Below are positions 37,230 to 46,663 of a DNA stretch of 64,000 bases, one piece after another. The notes beneath the pieces were generated by a model. The model had not been told where the DNA came from. It worked only from the letters and a program-made list of their open reading frames with translations, and did not search any database. The DNA comes from Bryobacterales bacterium F-183 (lineage in GTDB: Bacteria > Acidobacteriota > Terriglobia > Bryobacterales > Bryobacteraceae), in the NCBI GenBank assembly GCA_016865505.2, contig AP025252.1:2108001-2172000 (forward strand). Reading direction: 5' to 3'. Position 1 is the first letter of the stretch. Each line of letters opens with the position of its first letter. A program made the position numbers and the translations under genes.

Positions 37230-37817
37230 ATGAGACCACTGATCATCATTGCGCTTTGTGGATTTTCCGCGGTAAGCGAAGACAACCTGGCCTTGATTAA
37301 CAAGGGCAAAGCCGACCAGGCGATTTCCAATTTGAAGTCCGAGCTTGCTGAAAACCCGAAGAGTGGGAAGTCCCACGAGTTGATGGCGCTGGCGTACCTG
37401 CGGCAGAACAAGTTGAACGATGCTGCGGAAGAGGCCAAAAAGGCGCTGGAGCTTTCTCCGGACGAGGCGAGTACGCATGTGGCTGCTGCTCGTGTGTACA
37501 CTGCCAAGCAGGAATTTGGTACGGCATCTGCGGAGTTGGATAAAGCTGCGGCGATCGATTCGTCGTACGCTGAGATTGCGCTGTACCGCGGTGCTTTGGC
37601 GCTGGCCCGCAAGGATTTCAAAACTGCCGCGAGCCTGCTGGAGCCGCATGTGAATGCGCATCCGGACGAGCCGTTTGGGCACTATTACCTGGGTTTGGCA
37701 CAGTACGGCATGAAGAAGCCGGATAAGACCGTGCAGCACTTCCAGCGCTTTCTTTCCCTGGCTCCCGATACGCCGGAAGCAGCACGCGTAGAGTCGCTGC
37801 TGCGGAGCATCCGGTAA
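37230..37817 (+). CDS. Small exported TPR protein
   Basis: A 195-residue protein with a short hydrophobic start (MRPLIIIALCGFSAVS) and about four to five tetratricopeptide repeats from residue 18 on (ALINKGKADQAISNLKSELAENP, ALAYLRQNKLNDAAEEAKKALELSP, ARVYTAKQEFGTASAELDKAAAID, YYLGLAQYGMKKPDKTVQHFQRFL). TPR proteins are binding scaffolds. A very strong ribosome site (GGAGGGAGG) precedes the ATG. It stops 12 bases before the TamB-BamA fusion gene and is probably co-transcribed with it, so a role as an assembly or periplasmic accessory factor is a reasonable guess. Confidence 0.85.
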   Translation: MRPLIIIALCGFSAVSEDNLALINKGKADQAISNLKSELAENPKSGKSHELMALAYLRQNKLNDAAEEAKKALELSPDEASTHVAAARVYTAKQEFGTASAELDKAAAIDSSYAEIALYRGALALARKDFKTAASLLEPHVNAHPDEPFGHYYLGLAQYGMKKPDKTVQHFQRFLSLAPDTPEAARVESLLRSIR

Positions 37818-37829
37818 GCGGGCTAAGAC

Positions 37830-40800
37830 GTGCCCGGGTTCGATTTTCTAAAACGCAAGCCGTTCCGCATTGTCGCCTTTGGGCTTGCGGGTTTCCTTTT
37901 GTTGATCGTTGGTTTGTTCGCTGTGCTTTCCACCGAACCGGCGCGCCGATGGGCTCTGGACCAGCTCACCGCGCGCCTGGTGGAGGAAGGCATCGGCTTT
38001 CGCGCCAAGCGCCTTGAGCTTCGCGCGCTTTCGTTGATGGCTTCTGTCGAAGACGTTTCTTTGTACGCCATTGGCAAAGAAGAGACACCGTTTGCCAGAG
38101 CCAAATCCGTTTCTGTTTGGTTGCTTTGGAATTTCGGCTTTCAAAAGCCATCGATCTCTTCCATTGAGCTGGATGAACCGGCGATTGACGTCCGCTTTGC
38201 TGCGGACGGGTCCAGTAATCTGCCGGTACTCAAGCCAAGTAACGCTCCATCGGGCAAGCCCATTTCCATTGGCAAAATTGTTGTCACCGGCGGATCGCTG
38301 CGATTTGCCGATGTACGGCAGGCGTTGACGTTGGTGCTGCCGCGCCTGGGCGCTACGGTGAATGAGATTGGCGAGAGCAGTTATCGCGTAGACCTTGCTG
38401 CTGAGCAGCCGGGTGACGTGACGTATCGCGGCAATCGATTGAGCGTGGGCCAACTGGCGGCTAAGTTCGAGTACTTGCCGAAGCAGATTCGAATTGAGTC
38501 CGCACGGTTGGAGTCCGGCGGCGTGAAGGTTGCGGTGTCCGGCACGGTGCAGGATCTTGCGACGGCGGACTTGCATGTCGAGTCCTCTGGCGATGTCGAG
38601 TTACTGGCTGGGCTTGCTGGATACGGCGGACGCATTCGAGGCGGACACGCGGCGAATGTGAACATACGAGGTCCGTTCGCGACGCCTTCTGTTGCGGGTA
38701 CGTTGAACGCGTCGAACTTCTGGTACGACGGGTACGGCCCGCTGGATGGTGGGGCCCGCTTCTCTGTGGATGGTGCGCTGACGCGCGCGGATATCCAAAA
38801 CATACAAGCGAAGTTGGGGAGTGCGTCGGTTGACGGTACGGCGAATCTGGCGTTGAAGGCCGGCGCTGGCGAGAGCAAGGCGAACGTTCGCTTTGGTGGC
38901 TTGACGTCCGATCTGATTGCTCGTCTGGGTAAAGTTTCTGTACCTGTTTCTACAACTGCTCGCGGGGCCATTGCTGCGCGTTTTCCGGCCGTTTTCGATC
39001 AGAATTCGATTCAGGCGGATGCTTCGTTGCACCTGGATGCCGGGGCTGCGGGTGGCGGACGCTTGCCTGTGGCGGGCGATATCGACGTACAGGTTCGCAA
39101 TGGCGTTGGCGCGGCAAACATCAAGAGTCTGCAGGCTGCGGGGGCTGTTTTGGCGGGCATGGTCCGCCTGCTGCCGCGTGAGCAGATTGGCGGCGATCTG
39201 AAGCTAAACGTTGCGGAAGCTTCGGGTACGGTGGCGAGTTTGCGGCAAGCGGGTTTGATTCCAGCCACGGTGGCGAATGACCTGGTGCAGGGTCCGATGC
39301 AGGCGGATCTGCAGTTGAGCGGACCGATGCGGGATCCACGGGTGGCGCTGCATGCGACATCCAGTGGACTGCGGCTGGCATCGACGGTGGCGGGTACGCT
39401 GGATGTGCGCGCGAGCGGCGGTCGGGACGTTGTTGATTTGCAGAGCTTGCGATTTGAGATTTCACCGGAAGACCGGCTGGTGGCTTCCGGCCGCATGAAC
39501 GGTACTGCGCTCGATTTTCGGGGTGATTTGCGGCATACGTCGTTGCGGCGATTGTTGGTCGCGACCGGGTCCGCGAAGGAGTCGCCATCGCTGCCGGATG
39601 GTGCGTTGGCTGCGACGTTCCAGATTGGCGGTACGACAGCGAAGCCGGTGGTGACGTCGAACCTGGAGTCGAATAACCTTGCGGTGCTGCAGCAGCGCTT
39701 GGGTACTTTGCAGGCTGCGATTCGCTATGCGGACAACGCGGTTGCGATTGAGCGTCTGCAACTAACCAAAGGCGGCGGATCGATATCTGCGGCAGGGTCC
39801 TTCCATACGCAGACGAAGCAGGTTGCCGCAGATGCGAATATACGGGCTTACGCGATCGATACGCTGCAACTGGCGGACGGTACGACTGTTCGGATGACTT
39901 TGAATGGGACCGCGCGGACGCAAGGTACGGCGGAGAATGCGACGTCTACGGTGGACGTCCAGATGACGGATGTGGCGGTGCGCGGATACACAGCAAAGAA
40001 TGCGGCGCTGCGTGCGCAGGTTGCGGGTACGCAATTGAATGCGACATTGCAGATCCCGGATTGGAAGGCCGAGGCGGGAATCAACGCGTCGTTGAAAGCT
40101 CCGATGCCGGCGCAGGTGACCTTGGCGCTGAGCGGTACATCGATTGATCTGTTTACGCCGGAGTATGCGGGGAATGTCACGGCGGTGGCGCGTGGTACGT
40201 TGTCGCTCGATAGTCCGGAGGCGACGCTGAAGGGCGTTGCTGAGTTGCGAAATGCGGTGGTGCGGCCGAAGCTGCGGGATAGCAAGATCAATCCGGGGGA
40301 ACTACGGATTGAACAGGCGGCTACGGCGAACTTTGACGGCAAGTATGTGGATCTGACGCCGCTGACAGTGATCGCGAGCCAGAATGCGTCGAAGATCACA
40401 ATTAGCGGCCACATTCCGATTTCGGATACGGATCGGACGGGGGTGGTGAAGGTAAACGGCGACGTCGATTTGGATTGGGTGTCGAGGTCGTTTCCGGTGC
40501 TTGCCGGTGGCGCGGTACGTGGGCGGTTGCTCGCCGATGCGGTGTTGACAGGTGGCGGCAAGGAATGGAATCCAACCGGGTCTGTGGAGTTAGCGCGCGG
40601 TGAAGTGGAGCATGAGAGCCTGCCGCGGCCGGTGTCCGACATCAACATACGGTTGGGATTGCGGGATCGCGCGATTGAGACGGAATCGGCGACGGCGCGA
40701 TTCCTGGGCGGTTTGATTACTCTGGGTGGCCGCGTGCCATTTGGGATGCTGCTCGATCGGTCGAAGCCTTCCACGCAGCCGTTCACATTGGGCGGTAGTT

Positions 40801-43800
40801 TTGAGGGCTTGCAGTTGGGGCAGTTGGCGGAGAGCCTGGAACGACCGATGACTGGCGAAGCGTCGTTCCGCGTGGACGTGAGTGGCGCCGGGCTTGACCC
40901 TGCGTTGTGGAATGGCAGCCTGCAGACTTCGGCGCTGCGGGTGCGGATTGCGGATACGGATTTTGAACAGAAGACGCCGCTGAACGTCACGCTGGCGAAT
41001 TCGCTGGCGACGATCCGCCCGTTTACGGTGTCGGGTCCTGAGACGACTTTGAACTTGAGCGGTACGTTGTCGTTGAAGCAGCCGAATCCTTTGAACTTGC
41101 AGTTGGACGGCAATATCAACGCGGCGATCACGCAGCTGTTTACGAATGAAGTTCGCGCCGAGGGCGATACCAAGCTGAACGTAGCGATTACGGGTACGCT
41201 GGCGCAGCCGCAGTTGCAGGGCCGATTGGAGCTTGCTGGCGTACAGGCGGAGATCCCCAGCGCCACTGCGGTGGTTGAGAATCTGCGTGGTGCGATCACG
41301 TTTGATGGACAGCGGATTTCCGCTCCGAAGATCGAAGGTGAGCTGAATGGCGGTACGTTGACGGCTACCGGATTGGTGAATCTGAAGGGCCGCGAGATAT
41401 CGAGTGTGGAAGCGAATGTCACGGCGCGCGGTACGTCGTGGAATGTGCCGGAAGGCTTGCAGACGGCCGCGGATGCGGACATCAAGATCACGGGGTCGCC
41501 CGCGACGGCGTACAACGTGACGGGCGCGGTGAAGATCCTGGATGGGGTTTACGCCGAGTCACTGGTGATTGAGCGCGGGTTGTTCAAGTCCTTCGACGGG
41601 GCGTCGGCGATTGAGGAGATGGCGTCGGCGAATGGGCGGCAGACGCCGATTTTGTTGGATATTCGCGTGAATACCGTGGATCCGATCCTGGTTGAAAATG
41701 AGCTCCTGAATGGCGAACTGACGATGGATGTGCGCGTGACCGGGTCCACGCGGCGGATCGGTTTGGTGGGGCGCTTGGATGTGAACGAAGGCGCGAGCTT
41801 CTATATTGGCGGGCGCAATTACCTGATCGATCGCGGCGCGGTGACCTTTGCGAATCAAAACAAGATTGAGCCGATTCTGGACGTTCTTGGGCGTACGCGA
41901 GCGGGTGGATACGACATCAACCTGCAGGCGCGGGGTACGGTTGGCGGCAAGACAGCGAACGATAAGCTCGATACGAACTTTACGTCGGACCCGCCACTGC
42001 CGCAGGCGGACATCATCTCTTTGCTTGTATCCGGGCGGCGCCTTGCGGACTTGCGTGGATCGCAGACACAGGTGGCGCAGGATCAGGCGCTGTCGTACTT
42101 GAGCGGCAATCTGGCGAGCAGTTTTTCGCGGCAGGCCAATCGTGCGCTGGGCTTTAATCTGCCGCGCATTGATCCCGGTTTGATTGCGGATGAAGCGGAG
42201 CCCACGGCGCGGTTGACGTTGGGTCAGGATGCGACGGAGAAGCTTGGGTTGGTGTACTCGATCAACCTGCGAAATAGCGCCGATCAGATCTGGGTGGGCC
42301 GGTACGACATCACGAAGCGGTTCCAGACACGCGCGGTACGGCAGAGCGACAACAGCTTCCGCTTTCAGTTCCAGCACAATGTCGAGTTTGGTGGCGTGAA
42401 GCCGCCTGAGAGTTCACGCAAGAATCGTACGGCGGCGAAGATCGGGCAGATTCAAGTGGTGCTGACAGACGCCCCGAATAACGCGGATCTGCAGAAGCGG
42501 GTACGGTCGAAGCTGGGTTTGAAGGAAGGCAAGACGTTCGACTTTTTTGCGCTACGCAAGGGTGTGGACCGGATCAAGAATACGCTGGCCGATGACAGCT
42601 ATCCAGAGGCTCGTGTACGTGCTTCGCGGACCGAGAACAACGGATTGTTGGATGTACGCGTGGATGTACAGGTGGGTCCGCAGGTGGAGTTCCGGTATGA
42701 AGGCGATGGGGTGGACCGGAAGGCTCGAGCGAAGGTCGCCGATGCGTGGGCGCATAGCAGCTTTGATTCGCTGCGGATTCGATCGTCGACGACTGCGATT
42801 CGCGAGGAGTTGGCGAAGGACCGGTACTTTACGCCGGATGTCGAGATTCGGGTGACGCCGGGGGCGAAGAAGCAGGTGGTGGTGAACACGCAGCGCGGTC
42901 CACGGTACGACAAGGTGGAACTGGCGCTGCGCGGCTCGTCGATGGAGAAGCAGGCGATTGAAGAGATCGCGCCGGATGAGAAGACGCGGCAGGATCTGGC
43001 AGTTCACCTGGAGAAGATTGGGCCCAGGTTGGAGCGGTTCTATCGCGACCGTGGGTACTTGGACGCGAAGGCGCGTACGCCGCGGGTGGTGCGCGAGGAG
43101 CGTACGCTGCGGATTGTGACGCGAGTGACCGAGGGCAACCTGATCCGCGTGGGCCAGGTGACGCATACCGGACAGACGACGTTGAAGGACGCGGCAATCT
43201 ATGAAGCGATTCTGCTGTATCCGAGCCAGGCGTACACGGCTGCGAGCGTAGATGCGGCGCAGACGCGGTTGAATGATCTGCTGGCGACGGAAGGTTACAA
43301 CCAGGCCAATGTCGACGTAAACATCAAGCGTACCGGCGATTTGGTGGATCTTGCGTTTGTGATTCAGGAAGGTCCCCGGCGGGTGGTGAAGAGCATCCAG
43401 GTGGAGGGCAATCAGCACGTCAGCGATAATCTGGCGCGTACGCAGGCAGGGTTGAAGCCAGACGAGATTGTTACGGAAGAGAAGCTAAATACTGCTCGGC
43501 GCAATCTGTACGCGACTGGTGCATTCAATCTGGCGGATGTTGAGGTGCGGCCGCAGGACGCGAACCGGACGACTGGTACGGTGCCGTCGGATCTGGTCTT
43601 GAAGTTGCGCGAGGTGCGGCCGTTTGAGGTCCGGTACGGCGTGCTGTTTGATACGGAGCGCGGGGCGGGCGGCATTCTGGATCTGTCGACACGGAACATC
43701 TTGGGGTCGGCTCGTACGGCGGGTATTCGTGGCCGGTACGATTCGCGATTGCAGGAACTGCGCGCGTACTTTGAGCAGCCGAGTTTGTTGCGTTTGCCGG

Positions 43801-44621
43801 TGAAGTTTGTGGGCACCGGCTTTTATCGGCGTGAGTTGAACGATACGTTCATCACGGATCGCAAGGGCGGGTCGGCGTATTTGGAATACCGCTGGGGACG
43901 GCCTTATCTGTTCAGCGTGGGATATCGCAATGAACAGGTGCATACGTTCGAGCGCAACCCGGATCCGCTCTTTCCGTTCGACATCCGGCTTCGCATCGCG
44001 CCCGTGACGCTGGGCTTTTCACGGGATACGCGCGATGACTTGCTCGATGCATCGCGCGGGAGCTTTACATCGCACATTGCGGAGTATGCGCCTTCGGTGT
44101 TTGGTAGCGAACTGCAGTATGCGAAGTACTTTGGCCAGTACTTTTACTACCGGCCATTTGGGAAGCCGACGCGTGTGCCCTGGGCCAATGTAATGAAGAA
44201 CCGGTTTGTGTATGCAAGCGGCGTACGCTACGGCATCGCGCAGGGTTTGTACGGACAGTCGCTGGTGCCGAGCGAGCGGTTCTTTGCCGGTGGTCCGAAT
44301 TCGGTTCGCGGATTCGGGCAGGATCGCTTGGGGCCGTTTTCCGCCGATTCGCCTGTGGGCGGCGAGTCTATGTTTGTGGTGAACAATGAAATGCGGTTCC
44401 CGCTCTTCAAGTTCTTCGACGGCGTTGCGTTCAGCGATATCGGCCAGGTGTACGGCCGGTGGCGGGACTTCCGTCCGGGCGATCTGCGGTATACGGCTGG
44501 ATTCGGTGTGCGCATGCGTACGCCGTTCTTCCTGCTGCGGCTGGATTACGGTACGGTATTGAATCGCCGCCCTGGCGATCCTTCCGGCCGCCTGTACTTT
44601 GGTATCGGTCAGGCGTTCTAG
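37830..44621 (+). CDS. TamB-like protein fused to POTRA repeats and Omp85 (BamA/TamA-like) barrel
   Basis: One uninterrupted 2263-residue frame with GTG start. Residues 10-32 are a single membrane anchor. Residues about 35-1525 form an AsmA/TamB-like chain of repeated beta strands, ending in a TamB C-terminal (DUF490) region: GLIADEAEPTARLTLGQ followed by YDITKRFQTRAVRQSDNSFRF. From about 1536 to 1925 come POTRA-like repeats (IQVVLTDAPNNADLQKRV, VSDNLARTQAGLKPDEIVTEEKL). From about 1930 to 2263 is an Omp85 barrel with the family motif FFAGGPNSVRGFGQDRLGP and a terminal Phe (GIGQAF). In Proteobacteria TamA and TamB are separate proteins that bridge inner and outer membranes; here both halves share one chain. 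Confidence 0.9.
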   Translation: MPGFDFLKRKPFRIVAFGLAGFLLLIVGLFAVLSTEPARRWALDQLTARLVEEGIGFRAKRLELRALSLMASVEDVSLYAIGKEETPFARAKSVSVWLLWNFGFQKPSISSIELDEPAIDVRFAADGSSNLPVLKPSNAPSGKPISIGKIVVTGGSLRFADVRQALTLVLPRLGATVNEIGESSYRVDLAAEQPGDVTYRGNRLSVGQLAAKFEYLPKQIRIESARLESGGVKVAVSGTVQDLATADLHVESSGDVELLAGLAGYGGRIRGGHAANVNIRGPFATPSVAGTLNASNFWYDGYGPLDGGARFSVDGALTRADIQNIQAKLGSASVDGTANLALKAGAGESKANVRFGGLTSDLIARLGKVSVPVSTTARGAIAARFPAVFDQNSIQADASLHLDAGAAGGGRLPVAGDIDVQVRNGVGAANIKSLQAAGAVLAGMVRLLPREQIGGDLKLNVAEASGTVASLRQAGLIPATVANDLVQGPMQADLQLSGPMRDPRVALHATSSGLRLASTVAGTLDVRASGGRDVVDLQSLRFEISPEDRLVASGRMNGTALDFRGDLRHTSLRRLLVATGSAKESPSLPDGALAATFQIGGTTAKPVVTSNLESNNLAVLQQRLGTLQAAIRYADNAVAIERLQLTKGGGSISAAGSFHTQTKQVAADANIRAYAIDTLQLADGTTVRMTLNGTARTQGTAENATSTVDVQMTDVAVRGYTAKNAALRAQVAGTQLNATLQIPDWKAEAGINASLKAPMPAQVTLALSGTSIDLFTPEYAGNVTAVARGTLSLDSPEATLKGVAELRNAVVRPKLRDSKINPGELRIEQAATANFDGKYVDLTPLTVIASQNASKITISGHIPISDTDRTGVVKVNGDVDLDWVSRSFPVLAGGAVRGRLLADAVLTGGGKEWNPTGSVELARGEVEHESLPRPVSDINIRLGLRDRAIETESATARFLGGLITLGGRVPFGMLLDRSKPSTQPFTLGGSFEGLQLGQLAESLERPMTGEASFRVDVSGAGLDPALWNGSLQTSALRVRIADTDFEQKTPLNVTLANSLATIRPFTVSGPETTLNLSGTLSLKQPNPLNLQLDGNINAAITQLFTNEVRAEGDTKLNVAITGTLAQPQLQGRLELAGVQAEIPSATAVVENLRGAITFDGQRISAPKIEGELNGGTLTATGLVNLKGREISSVEANVTARGTSWNVPEGLQTAADADIKITGSPATAYNVTGAVKILDGVYAESLVIERGLFKSFDGASAIEEMASANGRQTPILLDIRVNTVDPILVENELLNGELTMDVRVTGSTRRIGLVGRLDVNEGASFYIGGRNYLIDRGAVTFANQNKIEPILDVLGRTRAGGYDINLQARGTVGGKTANDKLDTNFTSDPPLPQADIISLLVSGRRLADLRGSQTQVAQDQALSYLSGNLASSFSRQANRALGFNLPRIDPGLIADEAEPTARLTLGQDATEKLGLVYSINLRNSADQIWVGRYDITKRFQTRAVRQSDNSFRFQFQHNVEFGGVKPPESSRKNRTAAKIGQIQVVLTDAPNNADLQKRVRSKLGLKEGKTFDFFALRKGVDRIKNTLADDSYPEARVRASRTENNGLLDVRVDVQVGPQVEFRYEGDGVDRKARAKVADAWAHSSFDSLRIRSSTTAIREELAKDRYFTPDVEIRVTPGAKKQVVVNTQRGPRYDKVELALRGSSMEKQAIEEIAPDEKTRQDLAVHLEKIGPRLERFYRDRGYLDAKARTPRVVREERTLRIVTRVTEGNLIRVGQVTHTGQTTLKDAAIYEAILLYPSQAYTAASVDAAQTRLNDLLATEGYNQANVDVNIKRTGDLVDLAFVIQEGPRRVVKSIQVEGNQHVSDNLARTQAGLKPDEIVTEEKLNTARRNLYATGAFNLADVEVRPQDANRTTGTVPSDLVLKLREVRPFEVRYGVLFDTERGAGGILDLSTRNILGSARTAGIRGRYDSRLQELRAYFEQPSLLRLPVKFVGTGFYRRELNDTFITDRKGGSAYLEYRWGRPYLFSVGYRNEQVHTFERNPDPLFPFDIRLRIAPVTLGFSRDTRDDLLDASRGSFTSHIAEYAPSVFGSELQYAKYFGQYFYYRPFGKPTRVPWANVMKNRFVYASGVRYGIAQGLYGQSLVPSERFFAGGPNSVRGFGQDRLGPFSADSPVGGESMFVVNNEMRFPLFKFFDGVAFSDIGQVYGRWRDFRPGDLRYTAGFGVRMRTPFFLLRLDYGTVLNRRPGDPSGRLYFGIGQAF

Positions 44622-44784
44622 GGCTGTTTCTTCCATTCGGGAAGGAACTTCCGGAAAAGTCCTCCCTCCCTTTTGCAGTGCTCTCCATCATCGACGGTAG
44701 TTTCTGCCCGGCAGGCGCGTCAGATTTGCCGGAAGTCCAAAAAGCCCAGGAAATTCGGTAAGAATCGCACCTTGTGGGGCAGTT

Positions 44785-44800
44785 TGGCACGCCTTTTGCA
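44785..44800 (+). promoter_or_regulatory. Sigma-54 promoter, exact consensus
   Basis: TGGCACGCCTTTTGCA matches the consensus TGGCACGnnnnTTGCA at every defined position, with GG and GC at the proper distance. The predicted mRNA start is near 44811, 70 bases before the surface-protein ATG. A palindrome TTCCGGAA at 44649-44656 is a possible, unproven activator site. Confidence 0.78.
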
Positions 44801-44881
44801 ATGTATATAGGCAACTGGCCAAGGCGGCAAAAGACAAACGAAGATACGCCGGGTCAACGACAACCACTTGGAGAAAACAAC

Positions 44882-45655
44882 ATGCGAATGATGATGAATT
44901 TGGGACTGGCGGCCTTTACCGCAGCCCTGGCTTTCACTCCGGCTTACGCCGATCAGTGGGATAAGAAAACCATTATTACGATCAACCAGCCGGTGCAGAT
45001 GCCGACCACGACTTTGCAGCCCGGTACGTACACCTTGAAACTTTTGGAATCGCAGTCCAACCGTCACATTGTGACTGTTTGGGACCAGGACGGGCAGCAC
45101 CTTGTAACGACCGTCCTTGCCATTCCGAACTACCGCTTGCAGCCGACGGGCGATTCCCGCTTTAGCTTCTGGGAAACGCCGGCCGATCAGCCGAAAGCCC
45201 TGCGCGCATGGTTCTATCCTGGCGATAACTTTGGTCAGGAGTTCGCATATCCCAAGGACATGGCCGCCCGCCTTTCCGCCAGCACCAATACTCAGGTTCC
45301 TGAGTTGAGCGATGCGGATTCGAAGTACGGCCAGCAGATGATTCGCGAGAACGGCACCACTGAAACTGCTGCCGCTGTCGAGCCGACTCCTTCTCCTGCG
45401 GTAACGCCTGAGCCGGAGCCTACGCCGGCCCCCGCTCCTGCGCCCGCTGCTGCTGTAGAGCCGACGCCTGAGCCCACCCCGGCTCCTGCTCCGGAACCTG
45501 AGCCTGCCCCGGCGCCTGTCGCCCAGGATCAGCCCGCTGCGACCACCCCTGAGCCGATGCCGGCCACGGCCAGCAATTGGACTGAAATCCTGATCATGGG
45601 TCTGCTCGCCACCTTTGTCGCGATCGGCACCTTTGTGAAGACCTCGCGGGCTTAA
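44882..45655 (+). CDS. Proline-rich surface protein with LPxTA-like C-terminal sorting tail
   Basis: A 257-residue protein with signal peptide (ending PAYA, residues 1-23), a compact domain (about 24-150; ITINQPVQMPTTTLQPGTYTLKLLES, TVWDQDGQHLVTTVLA), and a long Pro/Ala/Glu linker (about 160-225, PTPAP/PEPEP repeats). The end reads MPATASNW, then a hydrophobic segment ILIMGLLATFVAIGTFV and basic KTSRA. This is the layout of a sortase substrate: LPxTG-like motif, membrane segment, positive tail. A sortase gene lies about 1 kb downstream. The stretch TPEPMP also recalls PEP-CTERM tails, so exosortase is a second possibility. A good GGAG ribosome site precedes ATG 44882. Confidence 0.82.
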   Translation: MRMMMNLGLAAFTAALAFTPAYADQWDKKTIITINQPVQMPTTTLQPGTYTLKLLESQSNRHIVTVWDQDGQHLVTTVLAIPNYRLQPTGDSRFSFWETPADQPKALRAWFYPGDNFGQEFAYPKDMAARLSASTNTQVPELSDADSKYGQQMIRENGTTETAAAVEPTPSPAVTPEPEPTPAPAPAPAAAVEPTPEPTPAPAPEPEPAPAPVAQDQPAATTPEPMPATASNWTEILIMGLLATFVAIGTFVKTSRA

Positions 45656-45684
45656 GTTCTTTCGAACAAAAGTCCTGGTTGGAT

Positions 45685-45727
45685 AAGGCTCCGCAAAGGC
45701 TTCTGGCCTAGCGGAGCCTTCCGCTTT
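45685..45727 (+). terminator. Rho-independent terminator-like hairpin
   Basis: AAGGCTCCGC (45685-45694) pairs perfectly with GCGGAGCCTT (45711-45720), followed by CCGCTTTAT. It could reduce read-through from the surface-protein gene into the VWA gene. Confidence 0.75.
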
Positions 45728-45755
45728 ATCCTGTTCATCCATGAGGGAGGGAGTT

Positions 45756-46649
45756 ATGAACCGGCGGTCTGTTTTGCTTGTGGTGTGCGGCACGGCGTGT
45801 GCGGTAGGGCAGGAAGATTATGTGGTCCGGTCCAACGCGAACCTAGTGCTGCTGGATGTATCGGTGTTGGGGTCCGGCGGGGTGCCTGTTGCTGGGTTGG
45901 GTCAGGATCGCTTCTCTGTTTTTGAGGACGGACGGAAGCAGGCGATCAAGCAGTTCTCGGGCGTTGATACGCCGGTGACGATGGGTTTTGTGCTCGATAT
46001 GAGCGGCAGTATGGAGAACAAGGTTGGGGGCGTACGCCGTGCAGTGAATGCATTTTTGGCGGCGAGCAATCCGGATGACGAGTACTTTCTGGTGGGGTTC
46101 AACGATCAGGCGCGGTTCGGACTGAATCCGGAGACGGCGCCGTTTACGCATGACAGCAAAGCGTTGCGGTCTGCGATGTACGGGATGGAGGCCAAGGGAC
46201 GTACGGCGCTGTACGACGGACTTTCCGCCGCACTGTCGCATATCGGGAAAAGTAAATTCGAACGGCGCTTTCTTGTGTTGGTGAGCGATGGCCGTGACAC
46301 AGCGAGCCGGTTGAAACTGGATGACATTTTGTTTGAGGCGCGGACCCATCCCGTAACGGTTTTTACGATTGGACTGTTTCAGGCAGAGGACGAGGATCGT
46401 AATTCCGGGGTGCTGAAGCAACTGGCGAAGATAACCGGTGGGCGGTACTACAACCCTGTAACGGCAGAACAGATCGAGAGCGCGTGTTTGAGCATCGCGA
46501 AGGATATCCGGGCCCGGTACACGATTGGCTATACGCCTGCTGAGGAAGATCGTGACGGTGTACGGCGGATCCGCGTAGAAGTGGCGCGGATGCCTGACGC
46601 CCCTCGAATGTCTGTGAGAGCCCGTACGGAATATCGGATTCGAAATTAG
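45756..46649 (+). CDS. VWA domain protein (acidobacterial VWFA-related type)
   Basis: A 297-residue secreted protein. After the signal peptide (MNRRSVLLVVCGTACAVG) comes the DVSVLGSGGVPVAGLGQDRFSVFEDG stretch typical of acidobacterial VWFA-related proteins (read as two pieces: LLDVSVLGSGGVPVAGL and DRFSVFEDG). The von Willebrand A domain carries an intact metal site: D81-M-S-G-S-M, then the Thr of RTALYDGLSAAL and Asp of LVSDGRDTAS. Such domains bind other proteins through a metal ion. A GGGAGG ribosome site precedes ATG 45756. It lies 14 bases before the sortase gene, so the two are co-transcribed; unlike marine proteobacterial sortase targets, it has no C-terminal anchor of its own. Confidence 0.9.
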   Translation: MNRRSVLLVVCGTACAVGQEDYVVRSNANLVLLDVSVLGSGGVPVAGLGQDRFSVFEDGRKQAIKQFSGVDTPVTMGFVLDMSGSMENKVGGVRRAVNAFLAASNPDDEYFLVGFNDQARFGLNPETAPFTHDSKALRSAMYGMEAKGRTALYDGLSAALSHIGKSKFERRFLVLVSDGRDTASRLKLDDILFEARTHPVTVFTIGLFQAEDEDRNSGVLKQLAKITGGRYYNPVTAEQIESACLSIAKDIRARYTIGYTPAEEDRDGVRRIRVEVARMPDAPRMSVRARTEYRIRN

Positions 46650-46663
46650 GACAGAAAGGAAGA

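Noticed and set aside
39848-41515. A 555-codon open frame on the minus strand inside the TamB-BamA gene
   Set aside because: Serine- and proline-rich low-complexity translation, antisense to a well-supported gene.
44882-45655. PEP-CTERM exosortase target
   Set aside because: A PEP triplet occurs near the end, but it is part of the Pro/Glu repeat, and MPATA plus hydrophobic segment plus basic tail fits a sortase substrate better. Kept as a secondary possibility in the gene entry.
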